A stretch of DNA of 64,000 nt, taken from contig CANMLX010000025.1 in the NCBI GenBank assembly GCA_947498845.1, positions 1 through 64,000 of the forward strand. Direction: 5' to 3'. This document shows positions 19,926 to 30,400 of this stretch, piece after piece. A program made the position numbers and the translations under genes. This DNA is from an uncultured Flavobacteriaceae bacterium (GTDB lineage: Bacteria; Bacteroidota; Bacteroidia; Flavobacteriales; Flavobacteriaceae). A model generated the notes under the pieces. It was not told the DNA's origin and did not search any database. It was given only the letters and a program-made list of their open reading frames with translations. How positions within the stretch are numbered: position 1 is the first letter of the stretch; each line of letters begins with the position of its first letter.

Positions 19926-20645
19926 ATGAGTATCATAGAAAAATATGATAAGCCTTTCCAGTACGGCTCTATAATAATTAATATTATTATGGCTTATCAT
20001 TTTTTTGCATTATGGTACGAACCTCAAAATTATCCCACCACTAAAATCTCGAATTTTGTAACTTTAATGATATTTGAGTTCGTGATGGTGCACTCTGGAA
20101 TATTTATGGCTTTTATGCCAAAGCGCTTATCTCTTTTTATCTTTGTGCCTTTTTATGGTGTTTTCGCATTAATATTTAATTCTTTTGTAGAAAACGATAG
20201 CATTTTAATTATATACTTAATAGCTGTTTTTAATCGTATGCGCTTTGCTTTTTCAGATGTTAGCTCAGAAATTAAAGGTCAAGCAGCCATGCGTTCTGTT
20301 TTCTCGGCATTTGCTTATTTTGTACTTATTTTTGTAGTATTAATATTTCAGTCTTATATACCTCATTTAGGTTTGACTCCAGATTTTTTAAACTATTCCG
20401 GGTATTTTAATACTATTAATGCCACTGGAAATTTTGTTGAATCTCCACATATCGCTATTTGCTTTGGTGTAATTTATTATTTGGTTTTGGCTTGTGTTGA
20501 ATATTATTTATTGCCCGTTGGGATAAACAGTGATGACGACACAAGCACAAAAAAAAAGATAAAAGAAAAGCTCAAATACACAAGACTTATGAACAAGAAA
20601 AAACGTTTTAATCTTACGTTTAAAAACAAAGAAAAGATGAGATAA
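19926..20645 (+). CDS. Hypothetical multi-pass membrane protein
   Basis: 239 aa with about six membrane helices (for example MIFEFVMVHSGIFMAFMP, LFIFVPFYGVFALIF, AFAYFVLIFVVLIFQSYIP) and a basic cytosolic tail rich in Lys (STKKKIKEKLKYTRLMNKKK). I do not recognise its family. It sits between the two EI24 paralogues, 3 bp before the second, so it is probably in the same transcription unit. Confidence 0.7.
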   Translation: MSIIEKYDKPFQYGSIIINIIMAYHFFALWYEPQNYPTTKISNFVTLMIFEFVMVHSGIFMAFMPKRLSLFIFVPFYGVFALIFNSFVENDSILIIYLIAVFNRMRFAFSDVSSEIKGQAAMRSVFSAFAYFVLIFVVLIFQSYIPHLGLTPDFLNYSGYFNTINATGNFVESPHIAICFGVIYYLVLACVEYYLLPVGINSDDDTSTKKKIKEKLKYTRLMNKKKRFNLTFKNKEKMR

Positions 20646-20648
20646 TTT

Positions 20649-21404
20649 ATGTTAAAAAACATTTTAAAAGGCATAAAAAGTTATAATAAAGCATTTACTA
20701 TTATCTCTCAACTTAAACTTTGGAGATATTTAATTGCCCCTATACTTATTGCTATTTTAATTTTAGCTATTATTATCATTCCAATATGGACTTTGTATTC
20801 AATATCAAAAGGGCTTTTAAATTTTTGGCACTCAGAAATTGCAAACACTGCTTTTTTTGAGGTTTCGCATTACATAGAAATTATCATCTTCTTCATTATT
20901 GGAAAAATATTTTACAGACACCTTGCAATGGCTATTTTATCGCCAATAATGAGCCCCATATCTTTAAAAATTGAAACACACTTATACGGTGAAACACATG
21001 AGCATATAAAAATATCTTTCATGAAATCGCTTTGGAGAGGTATAAGGATAAATACTCGAAATTTTATTCGCGAAATGCTAATCACTTTTTTGTTGTTACT
21101 TATTAGCATGATTCCTTACATAGGCATAGTTTCAGTTTTTTTATTGTTTATTTTACATGCATATTATACTGGTTTTAGCAATATGGACCCAACCTTAGAG
21201 CGCCACTTTAATTATAGAGAGAGTATTCGTTTTGTCAAAAAAAATAGAGGTATTGCCATAGGTAATGGCATTATATTTTTGTTGTGTTTGTTTATCCCTA
21301 TTATAGGTCTTATTATTGTTTACCCTATTTCATTTATAGCCGCAAGTTTGGTGACATTAGAAGTTATAGATACAACATTAGAAAAAGAAAATGTTATTAG
21401 ATAA
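20649..21404 (+). CDS. EI24 family membrane protein (copy 2)
   Basis: 251 aa, a paralogue of the protein at 19095. The shared pattern is SNMDPTLERHFNYRESIRFV, NRGIAIGNGIIFLLCLFIPI and a GIKSYNKAFTIISQLKLWRY N-terminus matching KAYFGAFGLISKLKLWKY in copy 1. Four to five membrane helices. It follows the 239-aa membrane protein by 3 bp and precedes hemF by about 110 bp. Tandem duplication followed by divergence is the simple explanation. Confidence 0.8.
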   Translation: MLKNILKGIKSYNKAFTIISQLKLWRYLIAPILIAILILAIIIIPIWTLYSISKGLLNFWHSEIANTAFFEVSHYIEIIIFFIIGKIFYRHLAMAILSPIMSPISLKIETHLYGETHEHIKISFMKSLWRGIRINTRNFIREMLITFLLLLISMIPYIGIVSVFLLFILHAYYTGFSNMDPTLERHFNYRESIRFVKKNRGIAIGNGIIFLLCLFIPIIGLIIVYPISFIAASLVTLEVIDTTLEKENVIR

Positions 21405-21518
21405 AATAGGACAAGGACGTTATTACCATAGTTATAATAGAGAAATAAATAGCCCTGTTAGGTTCTAAAAACCTGACAAGTCTTGACAGCGATCAAAAAA
21501 AGTTAACCTAGAAAACCA

Positions 21519-22421
21519 ATGAAAGACAAATTCTATCAATACATACAAAACTTACAAGACACAATTACTTCTAAATTAGAAGCTATAGATGGCAAGGCTA
21601 AGTTTAAACAAGACCTTTGGAAACGACCAGAAGGTGGCGGCGGTCGTACACGTGTAATAGAAAACGGTAATGTATTTGAAAAAGGAGGTGTAAACATTTC
21701 TGGTGTTCATGGTAAATTACCAGACACCATGCAAAAATACTTTGGTGTGGAAGATGCCGATTTTTTTGCCTGCGGATTAAGTCTTGTTTTGCACCCTAAA
21801 AACCCCATGGCTCCAACAGTACATGCTAATTGGCGCTATTTCGAAATGTATAACAAAAAAGGCAATATTGTAGACCAATGGTTTGGTGGTGGTCAAGACC
21901 TAACACCTTATTATTTATTTGATGAGGATGCTAAACATTTTCATCAAACATGTAAAACAGCCTGTAACAAACATAATCCAGAATTTTACCCAAAATACAA
22001 AGCACGCTGCGATGACTATTTTTATAACGCACACAGAAATGAAGGCAGAGGCATTGGCGGCTTGTTTTTTGACTATTGTAAAGCTACCGAAGATATGTCT
22101 ATGGAACACTGGTATAGCTTTGTTACCGAAGTTGGAGACAGCTTTCTTGATGCCTATGTCCCTATTATTGAAAAACGCAAAGACTTGCCCTATACACAAG
22201 CGCAACGTGATTGGCAGGAGATACGTAGAGGGCGTTACGTGGAGTTTAATTTAGTACACGATAAAGGCACGCTTTTTGGCTTAAAAACCAATGGTCGCAT
22301 AGAAAGTATTTTAATGAGTTTACCACCTCATGTACAATGGGTTTACGATCATCAACCTGAAGCAGGAAGTGAAGAAGAAAAATTGATTGAAGTCTTAAAA
22401 AATCCTAAAAACTGGGCTTAA
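21519..22421 (+). CDS. hemF: Oxygen-dependent coproporphyrinogen-III oxidase
   Basis: Oxidative decarboxylation of coproporphyrinogen III to protoporphyrinogen IX using O2; its presence points to aerobic heme synthesis. 300 aa, standard size. Conserved segments include WKRPEGGGGRTRVIENG, THE HANWRYFEM strand, FGGGQDLTPYYLFDEDAKHFH, and GRYVEFNLVHDKGTLFGL. A hairpin (GTTAGGTT/AACCTGAC near 21458-21478) lies in the 114-bp gap before it. The gene is on the same strand as the rest of the heme genes. Confidence 0.96.
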   Translation: MKDKFYQYIQNLQDTITSKLEAIDGKAKFKQDLWKRPEGGGGRTRVIENGNVFEKGGVNISGVHGKLPDTMQKYFGVEDADFFACGLSLVLHPKNPMAPTVHANWRYFEMYNKKGNIVDQWFGGGQDLTPYYLFDEDAKHFHQTCKTACNKHNPEFYPKYKARCDDYFYNAHRNEGRGIGGLFFDYCKATEDMSMEHWYSFVTEVGDSFLDAYVPIIEKRKDLPYTQAQRDWQEIRRGRYVEFNLVHDKGTLFGLKTNGRIESILMSLPPHVQWVYDHQPEAGSEEEKLIEVLKNPKNWA

Positions 22422-22465
22422 AAATTAAAACTTTACTAGATTTATTTATTATTGCAAATTTAGGG

Positions 22466-22984
22466 ATGAAAAATACAAATCAAATCACTGAAAAACCTCA
22501 ACTTCCTCTAATTTCTATATATAAAAATAGAGGAATTGAAATTATTAATAATGAAACTATCAAATATTTTAATAAAGCAAACGCGTATAATTTGATTCAA
22601 AATAGTAGTGATACAGAAATGTATTCTAGTAAAATGAAAATATGGAATTTAGAGCAAAAAACAACTGAGTTTAAAAACACAAAATGGAATAGATTTTTAG
22701 CCAAAACAATTTACAATCCATCATTTGAAGTGGTTCTATTTTGGAAGCAAATAAACACATATGAATTGGAAGAATTAAAAGCAAAGATTAAAAATTGTAT
22801 CGAGAAAGATGATGATATGCTAACCCAATTTGTTGATGCTAATTTTTTTACATATAAGATTGAGCAGGCATCCAATTTTAGTCAAATAATTAACACTTTA
22901 AATACATATCGTTTTAATATAAGAGATGAAGAAAATATTTGGAAAGAAAATGAAGAATGGAATAAACAAAACATGTCTTATTAG
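22466..22984 (+). CDS. Hypothetical protein
   Basis: 172 aa, no signal peptide or membrane segment. Rich in Lys, Asn, Glu and Trp (NTKWNRFLAKTIYNPSFEVV, WKENEEWNKQ). I do not recognise it. It starts 44 bp after hemF and ends 31 bp before the YchJ-like gene on the same strand, so it may be co-transcribed. Confidence 0.6.
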   Translation: MKNTNQITEKPQLPLISIYKNRGIEIINNETIKYFNKANAYNLIQNSSDTEMYSSKMKIWNLEQKTTEFKNTKWNRFLAKTIYNPSFEVVLFWKQINTYELEELKAKIKNCIEKDDDMLTQFVDANFFTYKIEQASNFSQIINTLNTYRFNIRDEENIWKENEEWNKQNMSY

Positions 22985-23015
22985 TTACTATTAAGAAAGG
23001 TAAAATACTGAAAAC

Positions 23016-23402
23016 ATGACCTGTTACTGCGGAAATTTAAAACCTTATACCGATTGCTGCGAAAAAGCACATAAAAACATACATGAAGCAAAAACAGCAG
23101 AACAACTCATGCGCTCAAGATATAGCGCTTTTGTATTAGCAAATGGTGATTATTTAATGCAAAGCCACCACACTACAACCCGTCCATTAAAAGAGAAAAA
23201 ATCTATAGTGAAATGGGCAAAATCTGTCCAGTGGATAAAGCTCGACGTATTAGAAACCTCTGAAGGTACATCAACAGATAACGAAGGTACTGTGACTTTT
23301 AATGCTTATTATTACCAAAACGGAAAAGTAGACGTTATTCATGAAACCTCTAAATTTGTAAAAGAAAATAAGCATTGGTCGTATTTAGGCATAAGTAAGT
23401 AA
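23016..23402 (+). CDS. YchJ-like SEC-C motif protein (UPF0225)
   Basis: 128 aa. The N-terminus MTCYCGNLKPYTDCCEKAH is a SEC-C zinc motif, and then AEQLMRSRYSAFVLANGDYLMQ followed by a beta region (VTFNAYYYQNGKVDVIHETSKF) matches the NTF2-like domain of the UPF0225 family. Function unknown in the family. Between it and the helicase (23403-23534) I see nothing supported. Confidence 0.85.
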   Translation: MTCYCGNLKPYTDCCEKAHKNIHEAKTAEQLMRSRYSAFVLANGDYLMQSHHTTTRPLKEKKSIVKWAKSVQWIKLDVLETSEGTSTDNEGTVTFNAYYYQNGKVDVIHETSKFVKENKHWSYLGISK

Positions 23403-23534
23403 AAAATAAACTATGCATCCATATTGTTTAGCGTAATTTTAGTTGCAATAGATAATATTCAAGCGCATATAGAAAATACATTTGACTAGCAGGGAGAGGT
23501 CGATGTTAATTTTAATGTATAGAAGTTTATTGTA

Positions 23535-26165
23535 TTATCTCCAAACCATTATTTCTCTAGAAACTTTTTTAAAAGCATTATACACATGAAACAATCTTGC
23601 TTTTAAGAGTAATTTTCTGCCATCAAAGTGTCTTGTATAAAACAGTTTGTTTTTGCCTATTATATGCCTCCAGTGTTTTTGAAAAACCAGAGCGTTTGCC
23701 TTTTTATCTCCAAAAATTTCTGGCACAGGGTAAAAATTCTCAATATTTAAACGTCTTCTAAAAAGGCTTGTTTTTATAATTAAATATCTTGGTGATGCTA
23801 TAGGGTTAACTAGTTCTGTTAACGCTTTAGAAAACATAGTGCTTTCATACATGTTTGCTCCTAATAAACTACACACTACATCGCCTTTACTTATTAATTT
23901 AGACACGACATTAAGCTCTTTTCTATTTGTTGTGATAAAATTTAACTCATATAATGCATTAAGTATTACTAAACCTAGTTTTTGTATGTTTTTATGCAAA
24001 TAACCATAGCGTATATAAAGTTTAATGGCTTTGTACGTTTTATAAGTAAAAACGCCCAAGAACATGGCAAAAAAAGCATATACAAAGTATACGATTCCTT
24101 TTTGCAATATTATATTTACACTACTTAAAATATATTCAAAACTAAACAATAGCATTGTAAAGAATAGTTCTGTAGCCATAAATCGAATAGCATCAAAATA
24201 ATAGACTTTTGCAGTTACATGTTTTTCGTTTTGGTTAAAAATTCTTACTTCTCTATTTAAAAGCGTGCCTTTATTTACTGCATTATTCCATTTTTCGGCA
24301 ATTAAATGCCTGTTTTTAGCTTGTAAAAATGTTTGAGCATTTAAGGTTTCTATAGCTTCTATTGAAACCTCTTCTGTAAATCCTAAACGATCAAAATCAT
24401 TTTCTATATAAGTGGACTCAGTATTAGAAACACCTACAAAAGCTTCAAACCTGCGTTTTAAAGTATCAATATCTTTACCTCCATCTATGGCAGTCCTATC
24501 AATACATGCCAAGTGCCAAATATTTCCTGTTTTATCTAACGTATCGGCATCTTTTCGTATGGCTCTTCCTCGCATTTGATTTGAAGACACAAACGATCCA
24601 ATAAAAGAAGCCAATATCAAACTATTGATTGAAGGTGCATCCCAACCTTCTCCTAATAACGATTTTGTTCCAATTAATACTTTTATAGTTCCGTTTTCAA
24701 ATAGCTGCGTTAGGATACTAACCATACCATTATTTGTCTTCTTTTTAGAAGAAACCATTAAAAATTCACTGTCAACTTGTAGTGGACTAAATGAAAAATT
24801 AGCCGTGTTTTCAATAGCATTAAATGCTTTTAAAGCCAGTTTGTGAACGATAACTATACTTCCAGTTAAAACCGCTAGTTCTTCTTTTTTTTCGTAATAG
24901 CATCTTAAATGTTGAAAAATAGGAATAACACCAATTTTATTAATCGTTTCTATTTTTGCTTGTTCTGTTTCTAAAAACTCTTTTCGTATGTAATCTGTTA
25001 GAATAACGCAGTTTAGTTTTTCTTTTAAACTACTTCTTTCAAAAGCGACAATACTTAAAATACTTTTTAGTTTACTTGGACTATTGGCTAATGATTTATA
25101 CAATAAATCATTGCCTATTAGATTCACACTTCTTTTTTCAAATACATGTAATCGTTTTAATCTTTTTTCTAAATCTAATAGATAAGGTTCGCTTTCAATA
25201 AGTTGTTCTCTATCTGAAACTAATAAATTTTGAAACAAGATCTGTAGCCATTCAAGATGTAATGGTGGAAAATTTATTATTTCATTACTACGAAAGCCTA
25301 AAACCTCCAATTTAGACTGCTCTATATGTATCTCACAAGCATTTAAAAAAATAAGTATTGCCGAAAAATATTCGGTATTACCATATAACTCGTCTAAATG
25401 AAAATTCGGAGCTTTAAAAAAACGATGGTTTTTAAGAAAAGAAATAAAAACACCATCTTTTACTAAATCATCTTTAAAATCTGCAATTTTCAACCTAAAA
25501 TTAGCTATAGCATTTATTTCTAAATCATTAGGTTCTGAGAAATAAACAAAATCTTGATGTGGACATAAATCATTTTCTTTTACTAAATCTGGAACTGCAA
25601 TTTCATCATCTATTTCTCCACAAAGCATAAAATATTTAGAAACTTCAGATTTAATACTATCGTATGGAGGTGTTGCTGTTAAAGCAACTATACAAAAAGA
25701 ATTATTATTCTTTAAATTAATTAAACACTTCCACCATTCATTTTTTAAATGATGTGCCTCATCTAAAACAAGTGTTTCTATACCATGGTTCTCAAAAAAA
25801 GAATAATATGCTTTCTTATTGCTAAAAGTTTTATAAAAAGCATGCAGTGATTGGTAGGTAACAAAGGTAATATCTTTAGGTGATTTTAAATCAAAAGAAC
25901 ACGATTTGTAATCTTCATTTTCAGTAAAAAAAGACTGTAATCTATCTTCCCATTGGTTTCGTATGGTAAGTGTGGGTGCTAAAACCAGTGCCTTTTTCCC
26001 TAGTTTTCTAGTAATTTCAATTCCTAAAATGGTTTTTCCAGAACCTGGAGGTGCCACAACATGAAAATGATTATCGGATATATGATTATCGAAGTTCTTT
26101 AATAACTCGTCTTGATAATGTCTCCATTGAAATTTAAATTCTAACGAATCGAAGTATTTACTCAA
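23535..26165 (-). CDS. DEAD/DEAH-box SF2 helicase with two membrane segments
   Basis: 876 aa. The helicase core is complete: Walker A GSGKT (41-45), DEAHHL (135-140), motif III TATPP (163-167), a helicase C-terminal region with GTKSLLGEGWDAPSINSLI and motif VI QMRGRAIRKD (near 530). Unusually, around residues 660-705 it has two strongly hydrophobic stretches (TELFFTMLLFSFEYILSSV and GIVYFVYAFFAMFLGVFTY) that look like membrane helices, followed by ~160 basic residues. A middle region between the lobes is poorly conserved. It is divergent from hemB and apparently single. Function unknown; anti-phage or DNA-processing roles are only guesses. Confidence 0.85.
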   Translation of the reverse strand: MSKYFDSLEFKFQWRHYQDELLKNFDNHISDNHFHVVAPPGSGKTILGIEITRKLGKKALVLAPTLTIRNQWEDRLQSFFTENEDYKSCSFDLKSPKDITFVTYQSLHAFYKTFSNKKAYYSFFENHGIETLVLDEAHHLKNEWWKCLINLKNNNSFCIVALTATPPYDSIKSEVSKYFMLCGEIDDEIAVPDLVKENDLCPHQDFVYFSEPNDLEINAIANFRLKIADFKDDLVKDGVFISFLKNHRFFKAPNFHLDELYGNTEYFSAILIFLNACEIHIEQSKLEVLGFRSNEIINFPPLHLEWLQILFQNLLVSDREQLIESEPYLLDLEKRLKRLHVFEKRSVNLIGNDLLYKSLANSPSKLKSILSIVAFERSSLKEKLNCVILTDYIRKEFLETEQAKIETINKIGVIPIFQHLRCYYEKKEELAVLTGSIVIVHKLALKAFNAIENTANFSFSPLQVDSEFLMVSSKKKTNNGMVSILTQLFENGTIKVLIGTKSLLGEGWDAPSINSLILASFIGSFVSSNQMRGRAIRKDADTLDKTGNIWHLACIDRTAIDGGKDIDTLKRRFEAFVGVSNTESTYIENDFDRLGFTEEVSIEAIETLNAQTFLQAKNRHLIAEKWNNAVNKGTLLNREVRIFNQNEKHVTAKVYYFDAIRFMATELFFTMLLFSFEYILSSVNIILQKGIVYFVYAFFAMFLGVFTYKTYKAIKLYIRYGYLHKNIQKLGLVILNALYELNFITTNRKELNVVSKLISKGDVVCSLLGANMYESTMFSKALTELVNPIASPRYLIIKTSLFRRRLNIENFYPVPEIFGDKKANALVFQKHWRHIIGKNKLFYTRHFDGRKLLLKARLFHVYNAFKKVSREIMVWR

Positions 26166-26185
26166 TGTAAATAGGTTTTAATGAT

Positions 26186-26193
26186 TAACTTTG
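26186..26193 (+). promoter_or_regulatory. -7 element before hemB
   Basis: TAACTTTG fits the Bacteroidota -7 consensus TAnnTTTG and sits 25 bases before the hemB start codon, in the 52-bp gap between hemB and the divergent helicase gene. I do not see a clear -33 TTTG at the right distance, so this is a tentative call. Confidence 0.35.
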
Positions 26194-26217
26194 TGTTTGC
26201 TAAAAGTAACAAAAACT

Positions 26218-27210
26218 ATGTTCCCTTTACGAAGAAACCGAAGACTAAGAACTACCGGAGCTATTCGCGCTCTGGTTCGTGAAACTATTATCACACCAAA
26301 CGATTTTTTAGTACCGCTTTTTGTGGTTGAAGGCAAAGGTATTAAAGACGAAATTCCATCAATGCCAAACTACTTTCGCTATAGTTTAGATTTACTTGAA
26401 AACGAGGTTAAAGAACTCTGGAATCTTGGATTAAAATCGGTATTACTTTTTGTAAAAGTGCCAGATAATTTAAAGGATAATAAAGGGACAGAGGCATTAA
26501 ACCCAAACGGATTAATGCAACGTGCCATTAAAACCGTGAAAAATATTTGTCCAGACATGTTAGTTATGACCGATGTGGCACTTGACCCCTATTCGGCTTA
26601 CGGACATGATGGTATTATTGAAAACGGACAAATTATCAACGATGAAACCGCTGAAGTCTTAGCTGAGATGAGCATATCCCATGCACAGGCAGGCGCCGAT
26701 TTTGTAGCACCAAGCGATATGATGGACGGTCGTATTTTAACCATACGAGAAGCCTTAGAAGACGAAGGTTTTATTAATACAGGTATTATGAGTTACTCGG
26801 CTAAATACGCTTCTGCCTTTTACGGGCCTTTTCGTGATGCTCTAGATTCTGCTCCTGTAGATCTTGTAGATATTCCAAAGGATAAAAAAACGTACCAAAT
26901 GGATTATGGTAACAGGTTTGAAGCCATTAGAGAAACCGAAATGGATATTGATGAAGGCGCAGACATTGTTATGGTAAAACCAGGCATTTCTTATTTGGAC
27001 ATTTTAAGAGAGATAAAAAACGAGGTTGATGTTCCCGTAGCAGTATATCAAGTTTCTGGTGAATATGCCATGATAAAAGCTGCTGCCGAAAAAGGCTGGC
27101 TGGATCATAACCAAGTTATGCTAGAAACAACCACTGCCTTTAAACGTGCTGGTGCCGATATTATAGCGTCTTATTTTGCTAAAGATGTGGTTAAACTTTT
27201 AAATAAATAA
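26218..27210 (+). CDS. hemB: Delta-aminolevulinic acid dehydratase (porphobilinogen synthase)
   Basis: Condenses two ALA into porphobilinogen. I start at 26218 (MFPLRRNRRLRTTGAIRALV), 330 aa, rather than nine codons earlier, because the family begins with this RxRRxR region. The Schiff-base lysine is in MVKPGISYLDIL and the second lysine is in SYSAKYASAFYGPF. The metal site reads DVALDPYSAYGHDGI, with Ala and Asp where zinc enzymes have Cys, so it belongs to the aspartate-rich, magnesium-type class. It completes the hemA-C/D-E-F-B set in this window. Confidence 0.96.
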   Translation: MFPLRRNRRLRTTGAIRALVRETIITPNDFLVPLFVVEGKGIKDEIPSMPNYFRYSLDLLENEVKELWNLGLKSVLLFVKVPDNLKDNKGTEALNPNGLMQRAIKTVKNICPDMLVMTDVALDPYSAYGHDGIIENGQIINDETAEVLAEMSISHAQAGADFVAPSDMMDGRILTIREALEDEGFINTGIMSYSAKYASAFYGPFRDALDSAPVDLVDIPKDKKTYQMDYGNRFEAIRETEMDIDEGADIVMVKPGISYLDILREIKNEVDVPVAVYQVSGEYAMIKAAAEKGWLDHNQVMLETTTAFKRAGADIIASYFAKDVVKLLNK

Positions 27211-27256
27211 GGAACTAACCCGTTGTGCATTTAGAAACCGATACAATCTTAAGGTA

Positions 27257-27371
27257 TCAGTTCGAGTGTCCCGAACTATTTCGAAGTTAAAATTCTGATT
27301 CTCGATAGTTCTGCTGAGCTTGTCGAAGTACAATTTTTCTTCATTTCATTACAAAAAACCACTCGAATTGA
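27257..27371. repeat. Imperfect inverted repeat after hemB
   Basis: TCAGTTCGAGTG (27257-27268) is mirrored by CACTCGAATTGA (27360-27371). Between them are GAACTAT and ATAGTTC arms and the phrase TGAGCTTGTCGAAG, a sequence commonly seen between Bacteroidota genes. It lies between the converging hemB and A2M genes. Confidence 0.5.
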
Positions 27372-27386
27372 CAGAATTTCACTCTA

Positions 27387-27430
27387 ATACCAATTCCCAA
27401 ATGAATTTACTGAGTTAAAAAGTGTCTTTA
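27387..27430. repeat. Half of an ATACCAATTC element ending at the A2M stop codon
   Basis: The 44 bp match the right arm (reverse orientation) of the 41533 element almost perfectly, up to AAAAAGTGTCTTT, then identity ends 2 bp before the stop codon of the alpha-2-macroglobulin gene. The other half of the element is absent. Confidence 0.7.
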
Positions 27431-30400
27431 TTAATTATCAATTTTTAGTGCATTCCCCGATATCCAGGTTTTATATTCATCGCCATAGTACAAATAAGCT
27501 GTACTTGCTGGTGCTTTGTAATCCCCTGCAATATCTGCTTTTAAATCTAAACGAATCGATTTAGTTTCAGAAGCATTAAATTCCCGCCAATAGAACACCA
27601 AATAGTTATCAAAAACCTCGTAATAGGCAACTTTGTTCTGTTCCAACAGTTCTTTTAGCTGCCATGGTTGCGGCGTTGCTCCAGATGGTATTCCAATAAT
27701 AGCTGTTACCATTCCCAAAGACTCTGTTTTTGTATTTGCGATATTAACAGCCATACTTACATTATCTCCAACATTATATGATGTATTGGGAATTACTGTT
27801 TCCAATGTTAAAGGACACTTTGTTGATGTGTTTGGTAAACGACTATCCCAAGTTACATCTAACGCATAAGGAAAACTTATTTCTGGGTTAGAAAACGTAA
27901 CAGTTACATTCTCGTTTCCTTTTTTCAAGTATTTTGAAAGTCCTGTAATTGTAATTTTACCATCCTCTTGTGTTGTTAGTTTTCTTTGTATTGCTTTTCC
28001 ATTTATTACTAATTCTACAGTATCATCTGGATTAATTTTTATGCGTTTTTGTCTTTTGGCATATGCAATCAAAGCCTTTAAAGCCATTGCTGTAGATTGG
28101 GTGGAACCAAATCTAGCACCTCTCCTTGCATCAACTATATATTTAATCCCTTGAGCTATTAAGGCATCATTATTTTCATCCTGTTTTATTAAGGCCAGTA
28201 CAGTAAAAGCTGCAGTTTCTATTTGCTTTGCATTCCAATAAGAGCGCGTTATAGTGTGTTCTACAGGCAATACTTTAAACCCATACTTGTCAATATTTAA
28301 CTTAATCTTACTCATAAGCTTTTCAGCATGTTCTAACTTATTTAAATTATAGCTTGCTAAAGCTAATAAGCTCATCCTATAGGTATCATTACTATTTAAA
28401 GCTTCATTATAGGCTGTTTTATATTCTAAAGACAGATCCGAACTTACTTTAGCCTCGGTAAGTGCATAAACAATGTATGCATTGGCAACATTTTTTAACT
28501 GTTTCCAATACCCTTTTTTGCTTTTTTTAAACCCTCCTTTACCATCTCTTTGATCTAACAACCATGCTGTAGTACGATCTAGCATTTTTTGATCAACGCC
28601 TTTATACACATCTTTCATTTCGGTAAACTCTAAAATACCATATGCTGTTAGTGTTTCATGCGGCGGCGTTCTTCCAAACCACTCAAATCCACCTTCTTTA
28701 GTTTCAAAACTTACAAGCTTTCTGTACCCTTGTCTTATAAAAGCTTTTGCTTTGTGTTCAATTTTTGGATTACTTTTCCCAGTGGCTTTTAAATACTTCA
28801 ATATCATAATATTTGGGTAGGTCGCAGATGATGTTTGCTCAAAACAACCATAAGGTTTACGAATTAATCCTTCTATACCACCCATAACATCTCCTATAAC
28901 ATCTGTATAGACATTAAATTCTGCCTCAACACTATTGGTAACCGCATGATTAATGTTAAAACTAAATGAGTTTGATTCAGATTTAGAAATAGAAACTTCT
29001 GTTGGAAAATATGGACTTAAAATAGTGGTCTGCTTTTTCATTACATCTTGATACTTACTTGATTTTAATGCCACTTGAATAGTCACATCCTTATCTTTTT
29101 TAATTGGAACAACTTTAATATGCCTTATAATTGATGTGTCTGCTGCAATAACAACCTGATTATCAAAAGGCTCTAAAATCTCCAGATGTTTAGTTAAAAT
29201 CAAATCTAAATGTGCCGTAATACTATTTTTAGTCTCATTGGTTATCGTTATTGGTAAAACAATGGCATCGTTTAAAGCCATGTAGTTTGGTGTTTTAAAA
29301 TCTACACTTAACGATTTTTTGGTAGCGTATGCTTTGTTCTGTCTTCCAACAAGGCCATTATAGCCAATACCTTCGGCAGTTATTTTAAAAGAAGTAATGG
29401 CATCAGAATTATAGAACTCAAATTCTGCTTTTCCATTTTCATCTGTCTGTACAACTGGATTCCAGTAGATAGTTTGTCTAAAATCGGTACGCTCATCAGG
29501 TATTATTTTGCTATTGTATTTAGGCACATAAAAAGTCCTTGGTCTATCCGTATAAGCGTTATCGCTATAATTATAGAATGTTGTCACAGCATAGTTTTTA
29601 AACTTAGTGTTATTAAGCCGCTTTTTATTCCAATTATTATAGAAGTTTCCAGATTTTGTAGCTATCAAAATAACGCCATTTGCACCTCTGGATCCGTATA
29701 TTGCAGTAGCAGAAGCATCTCTTAATATATCAACAGAATTAATTTGACTGGGATCTAAATGAGAGATCTCATCGGTAGGCACACCATCTACTACATAAAG
29801 TGGCGCATTATTTCCCGAAATAGAGGAGACACCTCTTATCATAATTTTTGATGCATTACCAGGAGACCCATTTGCAGTAATAACATTAACGCCAGCAACA
29901 CGCCCCTGTACAGCAGCAGCTATAGAAACCCCCGAAGCGCTTAATTCTTCTGTTACCACACGTGCAACAGAACCTGTTACTTCTTTTTTATTTGTTGTCC
30001 CATACCCTACAACAACAACCTCATCTAATTGAGCAGAGTCTTCTGCTAGAGCGATATTGGCAACAGCGTCTTCTTTAATGGTTTCTTGTATTGGTTTTTT
30101 ATTCCTAGGAAATACTTTAGTTTTTTCTCTATTTTTCTTTTGTATTGCGGCATCGGTTTCTGTTTTATATCCTGCTTGAAATGTGTTTTTAATAACATTT
30201 AGCTTTTCTCCCGTTTCGTTATAAGCAAGTAGGGTATATTCCGTTTGCGAGTTTGATTTAAATTGAAATTTCCCCTCTGCATTACTTTTAAAAGTTAATA
30301 CCTTATCTCCTCGATTATCAAATAGCATAAGATTAGCCTCGATTGGCTTTCCTTTTTTATTAACTACCTTTCCAGACTGAATGCCTTTTTGCTCTGGTTT

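Noticed and set aside
20912..21109. Minus-strand frames inside the EI24 and hemF genes
   Set aside because: They are fully inside well-supported genes on the other strand.
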